A stretch of DNA of 64,000 bases from Eleginops maclovinus (taxonomy: Eukaryota > Chordata > Actinopteri > Perciformes > Eleginopidae), in NCBI RefSeq assembly GCF_036324505.1, contig NC_086363.1, positions 5,894,655 through 5,958,654 of the forward strand, given 5' to 3'. The first letter of the stretch is position 1. Every line of letters begins with the position of its first letter. Positions 31,986-46,925 of this stretch are shown here, piece after piece. A program made the position numbers and the translations under genes. Under the pieces are notes generated by a model. That model had not been told where the DNA came from. It made no database searches and saw only the letters and a program-made list of their open reading frames with translations.

Positions 31986-32680
31986 GCACACAGACTATTA
32001 GTTTGAAAAAGTATAACCGGATATGAAGTTTCCCCCCTCTCTGGTCTGCGTTGACACCGGCCGTCCAGCAGATCCCCACAGAGCAGCCTGCCTTATTCAC
32101 AGATCCCAGCTCTCCCAGTTCCTGTTTCCGCCTCAGCCTTTTACCCAATTTTCTGGAGCAACACATCTGTGCTGCCACTGCGTCAGACCCGGTGTCCTTA
32201 GCCCCGGTCGGATGCCGCTGGAAGCCAGTGTATCATGTCAAGGTAGGTGATGATAACCCTGCTGCATGGCGGAAATGTAGGAGCTACGGAGGCTCAGATT
32301 CCCCCGCTACATCCCGGCCTGTTGACTGCGTCGCTGCTGAGATGACGGTGACCAAATAGCGGTCACGGTAGGTAGGAATTTCTAGTCCCGTTATCTTAGC
32401 GCTGTTACTCGGATGTTATTGCTGTGCACCAAGGGGTGTTCTGTTGTGTTCTTCGGTACATTATATCCACTTAAACCACCCCGCGTTTCTCCTTTGTTGC
32501 TTTATTCGCGTTGGAAAATAAGCAAGTGTGCATGTTCAAAACAATGTACAATGTATCCGCGTAAAGACAACGGCAGTCAGCTGGAAAGGTCTTCTAAGAC
32601 CGCAGCATTACCCGAACCGTGCGCGGTGAATGCATCTAATGTTGGTTTAATTTGGCGGCCGTTATTTAAAGGCTAAATGC
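31986..32680 (+). promoter_or_regulatory. CpG-dense block with TATA-like and donor signals: probable promoter/first exon region
   Basis: From about 32020 to 32420 there are roughly 21 CpG, and CpG density stays high to 32680 (CCCCGCG, TATTCGCG, GTGCGCGG, GGCGGCCG), while the 500 bases upstream are strongly AT-rich. A TATAA at 32012-32016 sits on the upstream edge. Two consensus donors follow on the + strand: CAAG|GTAGGT after 32242 and CACG|GTAGGT after 32367. The sharp AT-to-CpG transition, TATA-like box and donors together suggest a + strand promoter with one or two alternative first-exon ends. The gene is not identifiable, because first exons of this kind are often untranslated. Confidence 0.5.
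32023..32242 (+). other. Candidate first exon, coding potential uncertain
   Basis: An ATG at 32023 (MKFPPSLVCVDTGRPADPH...) keeps one frame open for 73 codons plus one base up to the donor CAAG|GTAGGT. The same frame stops within the intron side (AGG TGA), as expected at an exon end. A second frame is open across and beyond the donor to a TAG at about 32358, so openness alone is weak evidence in this GC-rich DNA. If transcription starts about 30 bases after the TATAA at 32012, this ATG would lie upstream of the transcript and the exon would be 5' UTR. I do not recognise the peptide. Confidence 0.28.
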
Positions 32681-33124
32681 ATCAACAGTGCTAGAGGCGT
32701 GTAGCCTGTAAGCTAACTGTCTGACTGTGTGCGTTTGTTTGTCATGGGCACATATGAGTTTCTCACCGTTAAATGAAAAGCGAATGTGTCCTCCACCCTT
32801 GCACACAATGTAAAAATAAAGACACTTGGCATGGGGAAGTATTCATGACAAGTGTGTGTATCCTGTAATGTGTTTCATTTGAGCTGAGCAGACAAAACAG
32901 ATGCCTGTGTGTCAGCTTCGGTGCACTGTTAGTATCAGAAATGCTTTGTAATAATGACCACAGCCAGGCGTGTGTTTGTTTTCACTATCTGGAGGTGTGG
33001 TTAGTTTGTAATAAAGGCCTTCTGATGTGTGATTATGGTGTTAAAACGGAAGTCCAAGCTTCAGCTCGATCACATCAGGGCAGTCCGAAGGAGCAGGGAG
33101 TTGGATCTCTGCTTTCCATCCCCT

Positions 33125-33127
<3 letters not shown>
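32681..33127. other. Gene-free stretch downstream of CpG block
   Basis: Presumed intron or intergenic DNA with no supported exon. Confidence 0.4.

Positions 33128-33188
<61 letters not shown>
33128..33188 (+). repeat. (CA)n microsatellite, 61 bp
   Basis: An uninterrupted CA array ending at ACACACTTTAC. Frames translated through it are artefacts. Confidence 0.97.
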
Positions 33189-33190
<2 letters not shown>

Positions 33191-33252
33191 TACAAAGCTT
33201 ATGACAAAATACACGGCAGCATAACAGGCGGTGTGTGTGCTCCTGTGTTCAA

Positions 33253-33366
33253 TGTAGCTCAACTGATGAAGTCTGGCATCAGTGCTGGTAAAGCTAGAGG
33301 TTCAACTCCCAGTAGGAGTCCCATTAGATTAAAGATGTATGCCTTCCTAGTGATGTACAAGTGCCA
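33253..33366 (+). mobile_element. Diverged tRNA-derived SINE fragment
   Basis: GTAGCTCAACTGATGAAG near 33255 resembles a tRNA D-arm/A box, and AGAGGTTCAACTCCCA near 33297-33312 contains a B box (GGTTCAACTCC). It continues ATGTATGCCTTCCTAGTGAT and GTACAAGTGCCAC, a worn form of the GTAAGTCGC-type tail of common fish SINEs. A decayed tRNA pseudogene is the alternative, but the downstream body favours a SINE. No clear poly-A or flanking duplication is visible. Confidence 0.5.
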
Positions 33367-36370
<3,004 letters not shown>

Positions 36371-37373
36371 GCTTTTGGTGTATCTCGAGGAGTTATTGCT
36401 GCTGCAGCCTGAGCTGAGAAGTGGGTCTTACGACATTTCTTTTCGGTTCATTGGAACCGTCCAGAAATAGGCATGTACCCATCCACATGCAGCGCTCAAA
36501 TTTTCCTCCCCCTTTTTCCTCATTTCCACTTGATAGCACTTAACTGTCCCTTGTTGCACAACCGCCTGTGTTTCTTTGTCTATATATGTGCATGTATATA
36601 TCTTTGTGTCTTTATATATTTTATTTATTTTCTGTATCTCTGGGAATGCTCAGCACCAGAACAAGGAGAGTGCTTTACAGTTTGTGGTGCCTCCTCTGTG
36701 TGAGGAACTTTATTCACTTGGGTATGACACACACTGAGAATTTTTAGCTCATCAGAAGCTGTTGAAGGACTCACTGTGAGACACAAACCCCCCTCTTCCT
36801 TCCTTCCAACCACCTACCCACAAAATCCCCTGATGCTCAGTGCCTATGGCCCATCAAACAGCCCTGTCAGCCCCTCTGAGTCCCGACTCAGGCCAGGATC
36901 AGAGCAGGCGTGGAGGGCTGGAGGGATTCAGGGATGCTGCTAAAAATGCTCAGCCACATGACAAGATCCCGCACTGTCGAGGTCTTACACACCCCACAGC
37001 ATCAAACTTAAAACAGGATCTTAACCTACTTCAGTCTCTTAAGGGCTCTTTCTAGCATTGGAGCCTGGTGCAAGTACAAACCGTCACTAGTGGCGACTAC
37101 GGATGGAAGGAACAGAGAGTTGGAGGGTAGAAGAGGCAGATGGGTACGGAAGGGGAAATTAGGAGAGAAGAGAGAGGTAGTAATTGGGACAGCTGCGCAG
37201 CTTGAGGCGTAAGCAGTCAGATCACCCACCTCACTCCGAGCCCCTCTAGCCCCACACACACACTCTTCACATTCCAAAAAATAAGAAAAAAAGTTAGCCA
37301 AAGAGCCAGATGCTGGCCATTAGGTTCACAGTGACAATAGCCCAAATTCATTCTGCATCCAGAACACAGGACG

Positions 37374-37430
37374 ACACACACACGCACACGCACGCGCACA
37401 CAGGCACGCACACACACACACACTCACACA
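37374..37430 (+). repeat. Imperfect CA-rich microsatellite
   Basis: CA units interrupted by CG and GG dinucleotides (GCACACGCACGCGCAC and similar). An old, degenerating array. Confidence 0.9.
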
Positions 37431-38066
37431 GGAATAGATACAAGACTATGAGCTCATCTGACAGAATGGGTGCATTTCCCACACACAGGTAGAAAGGTTG
37501 TGTGACAGATTTGCCTCTGCATGGGGGTTTGTGGATATTATTATGTTTTCAACAGGAAGCCCAAATTCCCACTCCACCTCTACCCATACACAAGGACTAT
37601 TGAAAGGCCTCCATTTAGCCTGTGATATTCTTAAATCCATCAGTACCAGCCAGTAATCGGTGGCCTGTGTGTGACCTCCACACAGGTCCAGAGAGGGTTT
37701 AACCCGGCCCTTGGAAAGTGGGACCTGGAGCACGATGAAAGGCTTGCATTATCTTTTTCCCAGGCAGGGGGCTGTTCATGTCACCAGTGCCAGTCCTGCT
37801 TCCTGGAATGTTTGTTTGTATTACAGGGAGGGGAGGGTTGATGATTTTGGCATTACACCTTTGATCCCTAAGTGACACATTTATCTCTGCGAACTCCCTG
37901 CCGAGGTCAGAATGTGAGGTCGGCTACACCAGGTAGTCCTGGAAGCTGAAAGGGGTTTATATGTTTTTTTTTGCTTAGCACTAAGTCCTCCAATGTCTGT
38001 GCCAAGTTCAGAGGAGGTGAGATGGTGAATGTGCATGTGTCCATCTCCGTAGCTATCAAAGAGTTC

Positions 38067-38068
<2 letters not shown>

Positions 38069-38097
<29 letters not shown>
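38069..38097 (+). repeat. (GT)n microsatellite, 29 bp
   Basis: A short pure GT array between AGTTCAT and TACCGATTG. Confidence 0.95.
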
Positions 38098-38100
<3 letters not shown>

Positions 38101-41100
38101 CGATTGTTGGCGGTGTACGGCGGCGGCTGAGAGGATTGTGAGGGATCGTGGAGGATTGGCCTGATTGGATTTCCGTTGCAGGAGTCCTGTCACCTGGCTC
38201 AGCATGGCCCTCTGCAGCCCAGCAGGGAAGCAATCAGACACCGTGCATTTACAGAACCATCTGCATTTAAGCACAGCAGACACGAACGCGAAGTCAATTT
38301 TGTTCATATAAGCGCAGCCCAAAATCACCAATATATTCTCCAGTTTTTCTAAGAGTTGTTGAAAAGCACTCTGGGAAATATAGGAAATCACTAACCAAAG
38401 TCAAATTAGAGGAGGAAGGTTGAAAGAAAGTGGGTACAACAAAACCGTAATTAGAACAATCACAGAATATCTCCTGGAATGCATTGTTCATCCCATATCG
38501 ATGCTTTTTCAAAAAGTAGTCAGAGGGTGGATTATTCTTTTGAATATGTTTCTCACAACTCATTTTCAGGCCGAGTTGGATTTAATTGAGCACATCAGCA
38601 AAGGATCAGTGTGGTATTTTACCCAGATAACTGAATGGTGTGCATTAGTAATCATTTAACATTAAAACACACCTTTGAGTTTAATGTATCCCGTCTTTGC
38701 ATGTATACAGAATTGATTTGGGGGAAAATCATGGTGCGTCTTCTTTATAATCCTCAAATAATGAGAAGAAATACAATGGTGGCATGCAGGTTTTTCAAAC
38801 TGAGGGATGCCATAAGTGGTTGAACCGTGATCCTTTCCCAATGACTCGACATTTTTCTATATCGGTGCAGTTGCAAAAGACAGACGAGGTGTAACACAGA
38901 AAGCTAGATCTGCAAAATGTGGGCAACGCATCACATCAGCATTATTTTGGCAGTGCATTTGAAGTTTAGATTTAAGGATATATTAACTTAATAGATGTGA
39001 CTTGAAACCATTCCGGGAATATCTCCCACTGGACCACTCAGTGATGTTCAATCGGGTGTTGCTTAATGACATTTCTTATTCTATTAAGCAGTCCCCTGTG
39101 CCAGAGAAGTCTCAATCCCTATGTTTCAGTTATTGATTGAGTTATAAAACAACTGTATAATTCTAACGCTGCAGGCTCTGCATTATAGATATTGTCTGTA
39201 CTGTAGTATCAATACATATTTTCAGTCTTTGCACCATGCAGACGGAAGGTGTTTGTGGATGAAATGCACATAAACGATATGCTTCTGTTGTAAAAAGATT
39301 CATGTTTTTGCTTTCAAGATAACACACACCTCATTGGCTGCAAGGGATTTCCATCAAACATGGGCTGATTGATTTTTCCGTTCCATATCACAAAATAAGT
39401 AATAGCAGAAGTGGAAAGGCCTGTTGCTCTCTTGTGTTAACAGTAACTATAGAGTTGAGTGTACATTGAACTATACATTTGCTAGAGATCTGTGTGTAAC
39501 ATTGTGTTGCAGAACAATTGTTTCACAAATCATTTCTGACGTCTTCCTGTGTTTTATCAGCTTTTGAGGGTCTGATCAACACCCTTCACCATCTGTCGAC
39601 AGGATACAATCTCTCTCAGCAACGAGCTAGTGACTGATACAGGAGAGGGTTAAGAGTTCTCTATTGTCTCTGAAGCATCAGTCAGAGAAAGTCTATCTAT
39701 AGTTTAGCTGGTTGCATGTGGGGAGGTGTGTGATTGTACCAGCATGGGCCTGATCCTCAAGATTCTGAAGAATCAGACCGAGGGGAAGGAAGGGGATAGT
39801 GTGGTCTCTTATCAGTTTGGGATTTGGGAGTTTGTTTGGGAGACAGTTGCTGCTTCTCTTTGATGCTTGTTGAGGCTTCATGGTCCACAGAAAGTGGATA
39901 TGAACAAAAGGCTCTCTAATAACTATATAACGCAAAACTGTGAACACTTCAAGACTGTTGTTCAAGCCCAAAACCTGCGCTTAGTTCTCAGTAGGGCTGG
40001 ACTCGAAAATACGACTTTCAATTATAAATGTGTTGCGTGGGTTACAAGTTACAATTCTCCTCTGATCCTTTGGTTTTAAAACTTACATAAAACATTCAAA
40101 CCTGTTTTGACAATGTTATTAATTCAATCAAATAAAGAGCAGAATAACAGAATCCCTAAAAATGAACACATTTGAATAAACAGGAGGACACGTATTGCAG
40201 CACTATGCTGTTCATCTCAGCCAAGAACAGAGACATTTCTGGCTGAGTCCTTCTCACATCTTTTCATGGAGACAAGCCAAGCCAGAGCCCCAGCCATAGC
40301 TCCCAGTAAGAGTAATAAACAAGCTTCATCAGCACAATGGTTGGGGTTCATTAGCATTTTATTGAATCGGGATTCAGTATCCAATCCACTTATCAAATCG
40401 GAACTCTTCCAAATCCCCCATCATTTAACTAAACTAATAAAAAAACGAGGAGCAACAAATGGTTCATTTGAGATCTTTTAGCGTTGGAGTCAACTGGCAA
40501 CCAGATCCAACATTCAACCAGCTAAAGGACCTCAAACCTAATCAACAGTTTCCCATTGTGCATCCTGCTGCCTCTACAATCACTTTGACGTCCCTCAATC
40601 CCCCTATAGTATGTATCAGAGTGGCAGCACTGGCATTCACCAATGACAAAGCCCTTGGCAAACCAGCATGAGACCATTTGCATCTGACATGCCTGTCATG
40701 TAGCCCCAGGGGTTTTGGATCACACGGTGTCACCACCCCTCATTCCTCTCTTTTCATGTTGTCGTGGTACAACCCTCCACCACTAGCCCAATGCTCCTCA
40801 TTGCCAGGGCCATCAATGCAGAGGGGACTTTAATGGGCCTGCTTGGCAGATCCATTCCTCAGTTTTAGCTGTGGTCTGGGAAAGCAATAACAGCATGCCA
40901 GTCAGATATAAGAGCCCCTAATAGGACTCATTGAGATGACACGGCAGTCCAAGATCTATTATGCTGTTGGAAATGCGCACAAAAGGGAAGAGGAGGGGAG
41001 GAAGAGAGCAAGTGGCTGACCACATGCCAAAAATCATGAAACATTCCTCAAGGAAACAGCGGGGAAGTGTGCCGAAAAACTAGATTGACAGGATGTAGGT

Positions 41101-42744
41101 AGTCTGAACCAAAGGCATATATACTTTCTGTCTGTCTGTGACCCAGAGCTAGTTTTGAAGAAGATGAAGGAGACACTCGTGTGATGCCAGCCGCACTACC
41201 AGCTTTTCAAATATGCATCTGTGAAATAGCTGTGTGACAAGCTACTCCAGAAGCAGAAAACAGCCTCCCCTAGCCTGGTTTTTACTTTTCTTTGATCTTC
41301 TGACAACGGCAAGGAATTGAAGTTGGCACATCAACTCATCGAAGAGCTTTCGTTGAGGGCTCTGGCTTCCTGCTTCCATTTATGGAGTAAATGAGGAATT
41401 ATTATAGATGAATCCAGTGTTATGGTTGTCCTCCAACTCTTGATGTTTGAACAAAACTAAAAAGTGCAACCACCTGAACTGCTGTGCTGTCACATTAGAG
41501 GATGAGTGAGGCAAACACCAACCCTGTATGGCATACGTGCTCATCATTATACTACAGTCACAGCATGTTGTTACAGTCATAATTACTGCATTTGACAGCT
41601 TTTTACATTAACTTGTTCTTGTACTTTGGCCATAAAGTGGTGAAGTCTTTCGAGTGTGGAGTTGGACAAGCTCGGCTAAGGTCAAGTTGTGAGGGTCCCG
41701 CTTCATCTGTAAGCTTACCCTTCTCTTTGAAAACAGACCCATCACTTGGTTGAAATAACAGAAAGCCTTCTGCACTGTTTTTCTCTTTTTCCTTCATGGC
41801 AGACTCATCGCCCTCTTTGCTCCCCTCTGGCAATTGGCGCCCTAATTGACGTACTCTTTAGCCATGTTTATCACCGTGGCAACGTTGCCCTGCAGATAAT
41901 CATTGTCTTGTGGATTAGCATAACAACAGAGGAAAGGCTTTGCTTTAATTCCACTAACACTGGACCAAGCTCCTTTGTGGCGGCTCGCCTGCCGGGCTTG
42001 TCTTAACTGGGATTAGAAGCGCTGGCTGCTAGCGCCCACCAGGCCCCCACACGGCGCTCCCAGTGCCCCGGTCTGTGTACTTGGGTGAACCCTCTTCATG
42101 TCGTTGGATGTTTTTTACAGGCAAAGTAAGAAAATCGTTATGTTCACCTCAACATTTACTTTTGAACCCCTTCATGTTTAACTTTAACACTAAACAAAAC
42201 TTAACTTGAAACCGTAGTTTATTAACTGCTCCTCTCAGCCAAAAGGATTCACCCTCTAGGTGCCATCTTGGCCTGCTGTCAAGGAAAGACAATCACAAGA
42301 CTATCCTTTAATAGCTAAAATAAAAACATCTGCCAACTCTGTCCAAGCAGCCTGTACAGAACTCTTGTACCAAATCGTTTTACTATTCTACATTTTCAAG
42401 CTCATTATCCACCTGATTGCTTTCTTTACCATAAAGTGACTTTGTCCTTGAATATGTGCAGAAATCCTGGATACTTTCCCAGCTTCCCACACCTGACCAA
42501 TCGCTGCTTGAAGAGAGCGTATTTTTGGGGGATTGTCAGATTGAGTTCCATCTCATTCAAATTTTGGAAAGGTATCCGGGAGGGGATTTTTGAAGCTGTT
42601 CAATGATCCTGCAATATATTTTTGGAAGCATTTTAACAACTTCTTCTTTATTAGTCATAAACTATTAGACACACAACGTTTACCCTTGAACCTTAAAAAC
42701 ACTGAAAAACAATTACCGTAGAACTGCCATGCATATTTTCAAAT

Positions 42745-43160
42745 TCAGAAACAGAAACTCTTTATTCTACCCAAAGCAAAGGTACAGTGCATATAAATTG
42801 CAAAAGGGAAAACTATTAGATTTACATCTTCAATATAAAGGCAAACAAGTAATAAAATAAATGCGTATATTGGCACAGAAGCCGTGGTATTGCACAATAA
42901 ATGTGTTGCAGTCTGTACTGTATGTGTGTGGAGGTCTACCAGGGGCAGTTGTGGTTGTACAGTCTAACTGCTGCAGGAAGAGAGGACCTTTTCTGAGATG
43001 CAGGTCACAGTTGGTTGGAGGGGAATTTGGTAAGTGCATGAGAAGCCTTTAGCAGGAGCCTGCTATGCTGTCCTGTCCTGATCTGTGGGTGCAGTGCAGG
43101 AGGGGCCTCCACAGGAGACCGGGTGCAACCACTTGTCTCTTTCTGCTGGAGAGAGGCAGA
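42745..43160. repeat. Probable unclassified interspersed repeat
   Basis: The segment starts with AACTCTTTATTCTACCCAAAG, the kind of sequence-end seen where fish retroelement tails are inserted in reverse, and continues TACAGTGCATATAAATTGCA and ATAAATGTGTTGCAGTCTGTAC. It then has ACAGTCTAACTGCTGCAGGA plus a GAGGACC block, a combination I remember from dispersed teleost repeats. No boundaries, target duplications or coding frame can be shown, so the call rests on recalled similarity only. Confidence 0.38.
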
Positions 43161-43170
43161 GATTTGAAGT

Positions 43171-43184
43171 GGGGGGGGGGGGGG
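43171..43184 (+). repeat. Homopolymer run of 14 G
   Basis: Pure G tract on the + strand, immediately after the presumed interspersed repeat. Confidence 0.95.
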
Positions 43185-43292
43185 TGGCAAGGGTGGAAGC
43201 TGCTGACCCCGTAAACATATGAGATTAAGAGGAATAATAAAAAGGGGTCACGGCACAATATGCGTGGTAATTTAAAGACGCTCCGAAAAAGG

Positions 43293-43355
43293 TGGGTGTG
43301 TGTGTGTGTGTGGGGGGGGGGGGGGGCGGGGGAGGGAGGGAGAGAGGGAGAGAAA
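43293..43355 (+). repeat. Composite GT / poly-G / GGGA-GA purine repeat
   Basis: A short GT array (43295-43311) runs directly into 15 G (43312-43326) and then GGGAGGGAGGGAGAGAGGGAGAGA. The purine-rich strand could adopt quadruplex or triplex structure. The Pro/His-rich minus-strand frame of 165 codons across 43049-43546 is largely a translation of this DNA. Confidence 0.93.
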
Positions 43356-46227
43356 GATACACACATCAACAATCTCCATGGAGGATTCCTGCGGTAAAGC
43401 ATGCTCGGCTTCTCAAGCAAACAAGTGGTAAACCATGCAAAAGGAATTTCAGGCCCTCTCAAGAAGATGACCACACAAATGAAAGGAGGCTCCTTTGAAA
43501 GATTAGCAGAGTCTATATGCTCTTGACACAGACACCAACAAGACACACAAACACCTCTTTGTCTCGTAGTGGATTTATTTGGTGGGATGGTGATTTCACA
43601 CTTTTATCGTGGCTGACGTTATCTAAGTACGTTTTTTTCCTTCTTTTCGCCGGGCTTCTTTCCAGGCTAATGTGCCGTGTTTAAAGCCACCAACCCAGCA
43701 GCCAGCAGTGTTTAATTCAGTTTAACTTTGCAGTGTCCGTTCTTGGCAAAGGTCATTTCAGCGTAACATAGCCAGTAGCTGTGGATAACATTTCTCCAGT
43801 TTCATCGAGGACGCTTGTGATTATTCTTCGACCCACAGTTCAATCAGGAAACAATGTGATGCAATCCAAACGGCTAACAACACTGTGGGCTGCTTGTGTC
43901 CCCTTCCGGTGTAGTGTTGTTTACAAGTGGTGGGGGAGGGCAAGTGGTGCGAGGCAGGCTGCTGGAGCAGGTGACATCTGTGACCCAACACAACAGCGGT
44001 GGATGCTGGACACATGCTCCTTTACTCAAAGGCTACTGGCACCCTTTCTGCCTCATTGGGCTCATGCCCACACACACACACCCTCAAACACACACATTTT
44101 AAGTACTGCATCTAAATGAAAACACTGTACATAAGGTTATCTTGACACTACCATGATTCACCATACCTTTAGGATATAAAGGCTGTGAACGATGTTGTTT
44201 CCTTACTTTATTCCTTTGTAAAGAGGAGATTTGATATTTAATTTTATACAGTTGACCTGCACTCTACTTTCTGGCAGCTACCTTGTGAACATGTCAGACT
44301 CCCACACATCAGCCTCATTGTCTTACAGAAAACAACCTCCACATATGTACAGCAAAGAGCTGATATTAGGAACGTTTTTACACATTTTTTCATTATAAAT
44401 GCCGAATAAATAACTGATTTTGCTCAGGGCTGCTGCTCTGTACGTTTTGCACACACATGCAAACATTTTTTACAGTTCAACCAAATGACAATCAGATGAT
44501 TGATCTTGCTTGCTTAGTTATTAACCCATTTATTTACCAAGCCATTAGCTGCCTTAATTGAACAGCTAATCCAAACAAAGGCCCCGGCTTCCCCCATTCA
44601 AGTCAGAATTCCACTCCCTGAGCTGAAGATCTATATTAAAAAGCAGAGTTATACAGTGAGAATATTACCTCATCCTTTTTTACTCCATTTCCAAAGGATT
44701 GTCAGATAAACTGCGCTTCAGATATTCAAAATGTCATTGCTAGTATTAAAATCTTGCAATAAGTCAAATGTGTTATTGTTAATTTTCTTTTTAGTGGATC
44801 TCTACATAATTCATACCACAATTTTACATCAGCTCTCCTTCTCCATATTGCCCATCCTGTCTCCCCCGTCTCCCTGGAGGGAGTGCGTTTCTGATCCTGG
44901 TTTCTCGTTGCATTCTGATAAAGCATCCATTGATGTCTTTTATCTCTGCTCGTCTCCTGCAGTTAAAAAAAAGGGTTCTTTTCCGCTTCCTGCCAGTTTC
45001 TCCACTTTCCATTCTTTCTGAGGTGACGCCCAGTGCCTTGTCCCAGTACTGGGTGCAATGGATCAAAAATGTCACAATGACTTAATGGTGTTCTGACCTG
45101 CATCCTGACCCTTGCGGTTTATCACTTCATATCATATATTGTAGCTAGATACCACCTTGCACACTCTCCCGTTCTGTGAGGGGTGTCGATTTGTTGCTCC
45201 ATATCTCTGGCGGTGCAGTAGTCGTGCTCGGTTACTGCCGTTGACAGAGTGTGTGTCCAGGCAGGCTACGCTTGGCTGCATCAGGGTAATGCTGTTGGTC
45301 TGCTCAGATCCAGCAAACAAACAACATATATTATATTGGAGGCTAGTAGAGTGGCTATATAGCCATGGGGCCTCACTTTGTGTTTGTTTGTATGTACTTT
45401 TGTGTGATCGTGTTAGTGTGCACATTGACCTACAATGTAGGCAACAAGCTATAGACCCAGTCTGTGTAGGACCGGCTCTGAGCAGGCTGATGGCAGTGGT
45501 GTAATTCTAGCGAAGAGGAAGTATGAACAGTCAACCTCAAGGCATACCTTGTGTGTTCACCGTCCACTGGTGCACAAATAAAGACGTAACCACAACACAT
45601 ACAAACAAGGAAATAAGCAGAATTATTTTTCCGACCAAAATAAATAGTTTAAAACTCTGTGAAGATGCTTTTCTCTGTTGCATGGCAGCACATTAACTGA
45701 TTCAATAAGTATCTGACATAAGTAATGAAAGTAATTGCTAGTTGTAGCCCTGACTTGAACGTGTTTGTGTTTAAGAATGGGGCTGAGATGAGAATAAGCC
45801 ATTTGAATGTGTCACCTTGGACTCTGAAATATGCTATTTAATTTTACTTTTGGTGGCATTTCATAGACTAAACAATTAATTAATAGATGGAAAGAGTAGC
45901 TGATAAGTATAATAATATTCAGCTCTATTGAAAGGGCTCAAACCTCTTTGCAGCCAAACAATTATACAAATACCTTAATAAAAACACCAGCTTTGGTGGA
46001 ATAGCACACGGGCAGTTGAGGGAATAAAGGCGAGGGTATCATTTGTAATAAGCTAAACAAATAATGCTTCAAAATGGTTATTATAAAAAAGCTGACTGCA
46101 GCACGTTGGTAAGGAAAAAGAGAAGAGTAGTGAACCTGGCAGAGGAATTAGAAAGCAAAGCAAAATGTTTGATGGAGGTGCATATAAACTACTACAAGAG
46201 GAATTTGAACAGTATTGCAGCGTTCTG
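43356..46227. other. Gene-free stretch
   Basis: No supported gene. Around 45680-45755, words such as AATGAAAGTAATTGCTAGTTGTAGCCCT look like a worn end of a common teleost repeat whose consensus end reads AGGGCTGCAACTA; confidence is low. Chance frames only elsewhere. Confidence 0.4.
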
Positions 46228-46925
46228 TTTACGTCGGAGGTCGGAACTGGGAGTGACGTCACATCCGAGTTGACTGCGTTCCAGTAACACGGAAAAGATG
46301 GACGCTCGCCAGAATGCTGTTGTTGTATTCGCTCTTGCCCAATACCAAAAACTACAGAACAAATATGCAGTCCACTTGAAAAACTTTAAAAAGTCCACAT
46401 AAATAGAAAACTACAGACCTAACTCACTTTTTTGAAACGTGTATACCAAAGTTTAAGGCCGAATCTAGTCAAAATATGTCTGTAATATTTTGTCCGGTAT
46501 CATATAGCAAACTATTTGGAACATCCTTACAGTATTTTACACTAGGCTATTTTAAGTATTCCAACAAAGCAAGCCATGAACGTTCGCTTTGTTTACAGAT
46601 TTAGCAATTACCTCGGGTTAGCCATTGTTAGCAATACGGGTTGATAACAGCGCTCTGTCATATTTTGTGCATACAACTATCGTAGCAACATATCTTCAGA
46701 TAGAAGATGAGCGGTACTTAATGTACAGGTGACAAATAATACTGAAGAGCTAAAAATGTGTTGTGATCAACATGTTTACTTAGTGTTTACGCGCTGGGCA
46801 GCCATGTTGTTGTGTAAATTGAAAGTTGAACTGGGTTATGGCGAGGTATCTCCAAGTTTCCGAGTAGGAAGTCCAACCTGAGGGGGCGTTCCAGTTGAAA
46901 TTTCCGACTGGGAAGCCCTAACTCG
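46228..46925. mobile_element. Interspersed repeat, probable non-autonomous DNA transposon
   Basis: The left part reads GGTCGGAACTGGGAGTGACG and the right end reverse-complements to CTTCCCAGTCGGAAATTTC, so both ends carry TCGGAA with a nearby GGGA/CCCA block in inverted arrangement. Both also contain a GTTCCAG word a few tens of bases inside. The interior includes GGGCAGCCATGTTGTTG and TTACCTCGGGTTAGCCATTG, which I associate with a dispersed teleost repeat. No transposase frame is present. Exact termini and target duplication could not be fixed, and the superfamily is unknown. Confidence 0.5.

Larger units (their letters stand above)
36371..42744. other. Gene-free stretch with small CA/GT repeats
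   Basis: Contains the imperfect CA/CG-rich repeat at 37374-37430 and a GT array at 38069-38097. The blocks at 40740-40980 and 41800-42010 are repeat-free and enhancer-like by eye (for example GGCGCCCTAATTGACG near 41837), but untested. The minus-strand 76-codon frame at 41603-41833 is Lys/Glu-rich and has no splice context. Confidence 0.4.

Noticed and set aside
33253..33366. tRNA gene
   Set aside because: A and B boxes are present but arms do not pair well and a SINE-like body follows.
41603..41833. Lys/Glu-rich 76-codon minus-strand frame, considered as an exon
   Set aside because: No acceptor/donor pair and no recognised family; left as unexplained sequence.
43049..43546. 165-codon Pro/His-rich minus-strand frame
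   Set aside because: Largely translation of the poly-G, GT and GGGA simple repeats plus a presumed interspersed repeat.
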